Assembly (NCBI GenBank): GCA_964424125.1
Contig: CAYRHS010000121.1
Coordinates: 1-9,556 of the forward strand
Length of the DNA: 9,556 bases
Direction of reading: 5' to 3'
From: CAYRHS01 sp964424125
Lineage (GTDB): Bacteria > Actinomycetota > Acidimicrobiia > IMCC26256 > JAOSJL01
Shown: one piece after another, positions 5,595 through 9,556 of the stretch
How positions within the stretch are numbered: the stretch's first letter is position 1
Layout: each line of letters begins with the position of its first letter
Position numbers and translations under genes: made by a program
The notes under the pieces: generated by a model
Database searches by the model: none
Seen by the model: only the letters and a program-made list of their open reading frames with translations
What the model was told of the DNA's origin: nothing

Positions 5595-7174
5595 GCGGCA
5601 CGGCGAACGAAGTCGTGCTCCACCACGGCCTGACGTTCTCGGAGATGGCGCTGGGGACACTGCGCCGGGGCGGCGACCGCGTAGCCGTCGTCCACGACGG
5701 ACGGGAGATCACCTACCGGGCGATGGAAGCCAGCATCAACCGCGTCGCCCGCGCGCTCGCTCGCTCCGGTTTCGGCCCCGGCCAAGGCGTCGTCACGCTC
5801 ACGGGGAACGTCCCCGAGGCGCTCTCCGTGCTCATCGCGGCGACTGCGCTCGGGGGGCACCACACCGCTCTGCACCCGCTGGGCTCGGTGGAGGACCACG
5901 CGTTCGTGCTCGAGGACTCCGAGGCGACGACGTTCGTGTACAACGCCGGCACGTTCGCCGACCGAGCCGGAGACATCCTCGAACGGGTCCCCGGCCTCGA
6001 ACGGTCGTTCGCGCTCGGGCGCTCCGATCACGCTCCCGACCTCGTCGCCGTGTCGGAGTCCGAGTCGTCCGAGCCGATCACCCCGACCGGGGAACTCGAC
6101 GACCTGGTCAGCGTGCCCTACAGCTCCGGCACCACGGGCCAGCCGAAGGGCGTCATGCAGCCGCACCGCTGCGCGGTCGAGATGACCTGGATGTCGATGC
6201 CCGGCTGGCAGCTCCCGACGCGAGACGTGCGCTTCCTCGCGGTGACGCCGATCTCGCACGCCTCGATCGCGTTCGTGCTCCCGACATGGATCCACGGCGG
6301 CGCGCTGGTGCTCGAGCCCGGCTTCGATCCCGAGCGCTTCTGCCGGGTCGTCGAGGAACAGCGGATCTCGCTCGGGTTCGTCGTCCCGACCGTGCTCTAC
6401 GCCCTGCTCGATCACCTCGAGCGCAGTGCCGCGGACCTCTCGAGCCTGGAGACCGTCGTCTACGGCGCGGCGCCGATGTCGCCTTCGCGACTCGGCGAGG
6501 CGCTCGAGCGGTTCGGCGACGTGTTCGTCCAGCTCTACGGACAGGCCGAAGCACCTGCCTGTCTGACCGCGCTGCGCAAGGAACAGCACGATCCGACGCG
6601 ACCCGACCTGCTCGCGTCGTGCGGGCAGCCTCTGCCCGGCGTGCGGGTCGAGATCCACGACGACGACGAACAGGAGGTCGCGGTCGGTGAGGTGGGCGAG
6701 ATCTGTGCCCGGGGACGCCTCGTGAGCGACGGCTACTGGAAGCGTCCCGAGCTCACAGCCGAGACGTTCAAGAACGGTTGGCTCCACACGGGCGACATGG
6801 CTCGCCGTGACGAAGACGGGTTCTTCTACATCGTCGACCGCAAGAAGGACATGGTCATCACCGGCGGGATGAACGTCTTTCCGCGTGAGGTCGAGGACGT
6901 GTTGACCGGCCATCCCGACGTCGCGATGGCCGCGGTGATCGGGGTGCCCGACGAGCAATGGGGCGAGGCGATCAAGGCGGTCGTCGTCCCGCGGCCGCAC
7001 GCCGACGTCGACGAGCAGGCGCTCGTCGCGCTGGTACGCGAACGAAAGGGCCCCGTGTTCGCGCCCAAGACGATCGACGTCGCCGAAGAGATCCCACTCA
7101 CGGCGATCGGGAAACCCGACAAGAAGGCGCTACGGGCGCGCTATTGGCAAGGAGAGATCCGAGGGGTGCACTGA
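5591..7174 (+). CDS. AMP-forming acyl-CoA ligase (FadD-like)
   Basis: A 527-residue adenylate-forming enzyme that would activate a carboxylic acid with ATP and attach it to coenzyme A. The conserved motifs appear in order: the phosphate-binding loop YSSGTTGQPKGV (177-188), VVYGAAPMS (289-297), YGQAEAP (316-322, where many relatives have YGxTE), LHTGDMARRDEDGFFYIVDR (398-417) with Asp402, KKDMVITGGMNVFPREVEDV (418-437), and the C-terminal catalytic lysine Lys508 in LTAIGKPDKKALR. All catalytic elements are intact and length is normal. GTG 5591 overlaps the upstream stop as GTGA, so translation is coupled. It is the last gene of the operon, and its stop lies 6 nt from the stop of the opposing amidase gene. 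Substrate class, fatty or aromatic, cannot be told. Confidence 0.94.
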   Translation: MSGTANEVVLHHGLTFSEMALGTLRRGGDRVAVVHDGREITYRAMEASINRVARALARSGFGPGQGVVTLTGNVPEALSVLIAATALGGHHTALHPLGSVEDHAFVLEDSEATTFVYNAGTFADRAGDILERVPGLERSFALGRSDHAPDLVAVSESESSEPITPTGELDDLVSVPYSSGTTGQPKGVMQPHRCAVEMTWMSMPGWQLPTRDVRFLAVTPISHASIAFVLPTWIHGGALVLEPGFDPERFCRVVEEQRISLGFVVPTVLYALLDHLERSAADLSSLETVVYGAAPMSPSRLGEALERFGDVFVQLYGQAEAPACLTALRKEQHDPTRPDLLASCGQPLPGVRVEIHDDDEQEVAVGEVGEICARGRLVSDGYWKRPELTAETFKNGWLHTGDMARRDEDGFFYIVDRKKDMVITGGMNVFPREVEDVLTGHPDVAMAAVIGVPDEQWGEAIKAVVVPRPHADVDEQALVALVRERKGPVFAPKTIDVAEEIPLTAIGKPDKKALRARYWQGEIRGVH

Positions 7175-7180
7175 GGGGGG

Positions 7181-8593
7181 TCAGGAGCCCGGCGGGTGGC
7201 GGTCGGCCCACGACCGTGCGGCCTCGAGCTGGGCCGAGACGCGCAGCACCGTCGCCTCGTCGCCGTGAGCGCCGATCACCTGGACGCCGACGGGAAAGCC
7301 GTCGCCGTCCGTGGCCAGCGGTAGGGACGCCGCCGGGTGGCCGGTGAGATTCCACGCCCCCGTGAAGGGCGTGAGCGCCGCGAGCTCGAGAAGGTCGTCG
7401 AACGACAGCCCTCGCGCCCAGCCGACCGCAGGGGGCGCCTGCGCGACCGTGGGCGTGACCAGCAGATCGTGGTCGGAGAAGAACTCGGCGATCTCGTGCG
7501 TCGCTACGAGCGCGGACTGGCGAGCTCCGGCGAGGTCCGTCGCGCTCTGGGCGCGGGCGACGCCGACGAGCGTCCGGTTCCACGGGTCCCAGGTGTCCTC
7601 GGGCGGACGGGTCGGCGTCTGCGCGTCCTCGTCGGCGGCGAGGATCGAAGCGGTGAGCAGCATCAGCTCATCGGCGTACGCGCGGGCGGGCGCGTTCTCG
7701 ATCACCTGGTGCCCGAGCTCGGTGAGCAGGACCGCGACGTCCTCGACGGCGCGACGGTGGGCGGGGGCCACCTGCTCGGTGGTGCGGCCCGGGTGGGGGT
7801 GCACGGCGATGCGGAGGCGGCCGGGATCGGCACCGACCTCGGCCGCGAACGGGCGGGCAGGGGCCGGTGGCGTGTACGAGTCGCCCCGGCGCGGCCTCGC
7901 GAGCGCGTCGAGGAGGGCGGCGGCGTCCGCCACCGTGCGCGTGATTGGCCCGTTCACCCAGAGGAACGGGTCCGGCGGCGGGCCCCACGGAACCCGGCCC
8001 CGCGACGGCTTGATGCCGTAGCAGCCCGACCACGCGGAGGGGATCCGGATGGACCCGCCGGCGTCGGAGCCCTGGGAGAGCGCGCAGAGGCCGGCGCTGG
8101 CGGCCGCCGCGGCTCCCCCCGACGAGCCCCCGGCTGAGTGCTCAGGGGCCCACGGGTTGCGTCCCGGCGGGTACGCGGGCGGCTCCGAGACGTTCAGCGT
8201 GCCGAACTCGGGCACGATCGTCTTGCCCAGGATCACGCAGCCCGCGCGTCGCATCCGTGCCACGACCGCGTCGTCCCGGTCGGGGACGCGATCGGCCCAC
8301 TCGGCCGTGCCGTGCGTGGTGCGGATTCCGGCGGTCTCGTTGAGGTCCTTCACCGACACGGGCACACCCAGCAGCGGAGGGAGATCGGCCTCGCCGCCGA
8401 CCATCCGATCCGCCCGATGGGCGGCATCGAGCGCCTGATCGGCGGCGACGGTCACGAACGCGCCGAGCCGGTCGTTGTGCTGCTCGATCCGCCGCAGATA
8501 GCACTCCACGAGCTCGACGGACGAGATCTCTCGTCGCCGGATCATCGCCGCCTGCTCGACGGCAGCGGTGAAGGCGAGGTCGTCGTCGGTCAA
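7181..8593 (-). CDS. Amidase-signature family amidohydrolase (complete)
   Basis: A 470-residue enzyme of the amidase-signature family, which hydrolyses carboxamides to acids and ammonia (or transfers acyl groups). The Ser-cisSer-Lys triad is visible: Lys82 in PVSVKDLNETAGI, Ser157 in SAGGSSGGAA, and nucleophile Ser181 in GSDAGGSIRIPSAWSG. GCYGIKPSRGRVP follows at 190-202. The C-terminal region contains TPFTGAWNLTGHPAASLPLA and the family-typical PVGVQVIG. No signal peptide is seen. I chose TTG 8593-8591. It overlaps the upstream amidase stop as TTGA and gives the usual N-terminus (M)TDDDLAFTAAVEQA. No strong ribosome-binding site is visible, so coupling is assumed; an in-frame GTG at 8623 is the alternative. 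It is convergent with the ligase operon and the downstream member of a tandem pair. Confidence 0.92.
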   Translation of the reverse strand: MTDDDLAFTAAVEQAAMIRRREISSVELVECYLRRIEQHNDRLGAFVTVAADQALDAAHRADRMVGGEADLPPLLGVPVSVKDLNETAGIRTTHGTAEWADRVPDRDDAVVARMRRAGCVILGKTIVPEFGTLNVSEPPAYPPGRNPWAPEHSAGGSSGGAAAAASAGLCALSQGSDAGGSIRIPSAWSGCYGIKPSRGRVPWGPPPDPFLWVNGPITRTVADAAALLDALARPRRGDSYTPPAPARPFAAEVGADPGRLRIAVHPHPGRTTEQVAPAHRRAVEDVAVLLTELGHQVIENAPARAYADELMLLTASILAADEDAQTPTRPPEDTWDPWNRTLVGVARAQSATDLAGARQSALVATHEIAEFFSDHDLLVTPTVAQAPPAVGWARGLSFDDLLELAALTPFTGAWNLTGHPAASLPLATDGDGFPVGVQVIGAHGDEATVLRVSAQLEAARSWADRHPPGS

Positions 8594-9556
8594 GGCTCGA
8601 GTGGGGGCCGCCGTCCCGCCCACGGCCGTGCGTGCTCGAGTTGCGACGCGACGCGGACGAGGGTCGCCTCGTCGTAGAACCGGCCCACGAGCTGGACGCC
8701 GACCGGGAGGCCTTCGTCGTCGGTCCCCAACGGGAGGGTGATGGCAGGCTGGCCCGTGAGGTTCCACGGTGACGTGAACGCGGCCATCGACGAGTAGCGC
8801 ATGACGCCTTCGGGCTCGTCCGCCATCGCCTTGAACTCGCCGATCCTCGGCACGGAGATCGGCAGCGTCGGCGTGACGAACACGTCGACGTCCTCGAAGA
8901 ACGCGGCGGTCCTGCGGCAGTTCAACGCGAGCGCGCGCTCGGTGCGGGCGAGGTCGACGGCGGTGAGTGTCGTCGCGCTCTCGACGAGCAGTCGCGTCCA
9001 GGGGTCGAGCGTCTCGAGGGGCGGAAGGTCGGGCCGCGCCGCCTGCTCGGCGGCGAACAGCGTCGCCACGCCGGTGGTGAGCGCGGTGTCCCACTCGGGT
9101 CGCTGCTCGTCGACGTCGTGGCCGAGGTCCGCGAGCAACGCGACCGTCTGGTCGAGCACGCGCCGCTGCGCGGCCCCGGTCGTTGCGCCCTCGATGAACG
9201 GTTCGTCGCTCCAGGCGATCCGGAGCCGCCGGGGCGGCTCCCCGGCCTCGGCGGCGAACGGTCGGGCGGGCGGCGGGGCGACGAACGCGTCGCCGACACC
9301 TGCACCGGCCATGACGTCGAGGAACGCGGCCGCGTCGAGCACGGTGCGAGCGATGGGACCGTTCGTGGAGAAGGGGTGCTGCGGCTCCGGATCGTTCGTG
9401 ATCCGTCCCCGGGCCGGCTTCAGCCCCACGTCGCCGCACAGCGAGGAGGGGACCCGGATGGACCCGCCGCCATCGGAGGCATGCGCCACCGGACACAGGC
9501 CCGCGGCGACCGCTCCGGCCAGGAGGCTGCCGGTCGCCATCAGCGAGCCGGCCGCT
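8590..9556 (-). CDS. Amidase-signature family protein, 5' end outside the window
   Basis: About 322 C-terminal residues of a second amidase, paralogous to its downstream neighbour. Nucleophile motif HASDGGGSIRVPSSLCGDVG and GLKPARGRI are clear, followed by NGPIARTVLDAAAFLDVM, TSPWNLTGQPAITLPLG and PVGVQLVGRFYDEATLVRV. The frame stays open through base 9556, so the true start and the catalytic lysine lie off the right edge; the ATG at 9540 is not a credible start. The segment 24 residues before the nucleophile should be GGSSGG with the cis-serine. It reads MATGSL here, putting threonine at the cis-Ser position. The enzyme may therefore be altered or inactive, or the alignment may shift with more upstream sequence. 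It shares a 4-nt overlap with the downstream amidase, implying one transcript. Confidence 0.88.
   Translation of the reverse strand, partial: AAGSLMATGSLLAGAVAAGLCPVAHASDGGGSIRVPSSLCGDVGLKPARGRITNDPEPQHPFSTNGPIARTVLDAAAFLDVMAGAGVGDAFVAPPPARPFAAEAGEPPRRLRIAWSDEPFIEGATTGAAQRRVLDQTVALLADLGHDVDEQRPEWDTALTTGVATLFAAEQAARPDLPPLETLDPWTRLLVESATTLTAVDLARTERALALNCRRTAAFFEDVDVFVTPTLPISVPRIGEFKAMADEPEGVMRYSSMAAFTSPWNLTGQPAITLPLGTDDEGLPVGVQLVGRFYDEATLVRVASQLEHARPWAGRRPPLEP

Noticed and set aside
5534..7000. Minus-strand open frame (488 codons) opposite the acyl-CoA ligase
   Set aside because: No domain is recognisable. All ligase motifs are intact on the plus strand, so this frame is a codon-bias artefact.
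8594..9496. N-terminal extension of the complete amidase into the upstream amidase region
   Set aside because: The extension translates to an arginine-rich out-of-frame reading of the upstream amidase gene. Amidase similarity begins only at about 8593, so this is not a fusion.
8590..9540. Complete small amidase starting at ATG 9540
   Set aside because: This ATG lies inside the catalytic core, and the frame stays open to the window edge. The gene is simply cut by the window.

Overview
The window looks like chromosomal DNA from a high-GC actinomycete-type bacterium. Third codon positions are almost always G or C, GTG and TTG starts are common, neighbouring genes overlap, and the gene families (TetR pairs, amidohydrolase-2 pairs, FadD-like ligases, amidase-signature enzymes) fit an environmental actinobacterium with broad organic-acid catabolism. 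Genus cannot be fixed from the sequence. No RNA genes, insertion sequences, CRISPR arrays or phage genes were seen.

Layout. (1) Bases 80-1300 hold two convergent TetR-family regulator genes whose 3' ends overlap by 21 bp. (2) Bases 1301-1498 are the only sizeable non-coding stretch. It is the divergent control region between the second TetR gene and a rightward operon. It carries a good sigma-70-like promoter, two near-identical copies of a CGTTCACAGA(A/T)CGG element, and a separate perfect 7-bp dyad. One copy of the element sits over the predicted transcription start of the operon; the other lies upstream of the TetR gene. (3) Bases 1499-7174 are a tight five-gene rightward operon: an FMN-dependent alpha-hydroxy acid oxidase-family enzyme, a small cupin, two paralogous amidohydrolase-2 enzymes, and an AMP-forming acyl-CoA ligase. 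Junctions are 20 nt, 1 nt, 37 nt and a 4-nt GTGA overlap. (4) Bases 7181-9556, on the minus strand and convergent with the operon (6 nt between stop codons), hold two tandem amidase-signature genes overlapping by 4 nt (TTGA). The upstream one runs off the right edge of the window. Bases 1-79 hold nothing I can assign.

How it may work together (inference). Amidases release a carboxylic acid from an amide, the flavoenzyme oxidises a 2-hydroxy acid to a 2-oxo acid, amidohydrolase-2 enzymes cleave or decarboxylate an intermediate, and the ligase makes a CoA thioester for central catabolism. The TetR protein encoded at 647-1300 is the natural candidate for the local repressor. The substrate is unknown. 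Several enzymes lack residues normally expected in their families: both substrate-side tyrosines of the flavoenzyme, two of four cupin metal ligands, and the cis-Ser motif of the second amidase. This suggests an unusual substrate or non-canonical chemistry.
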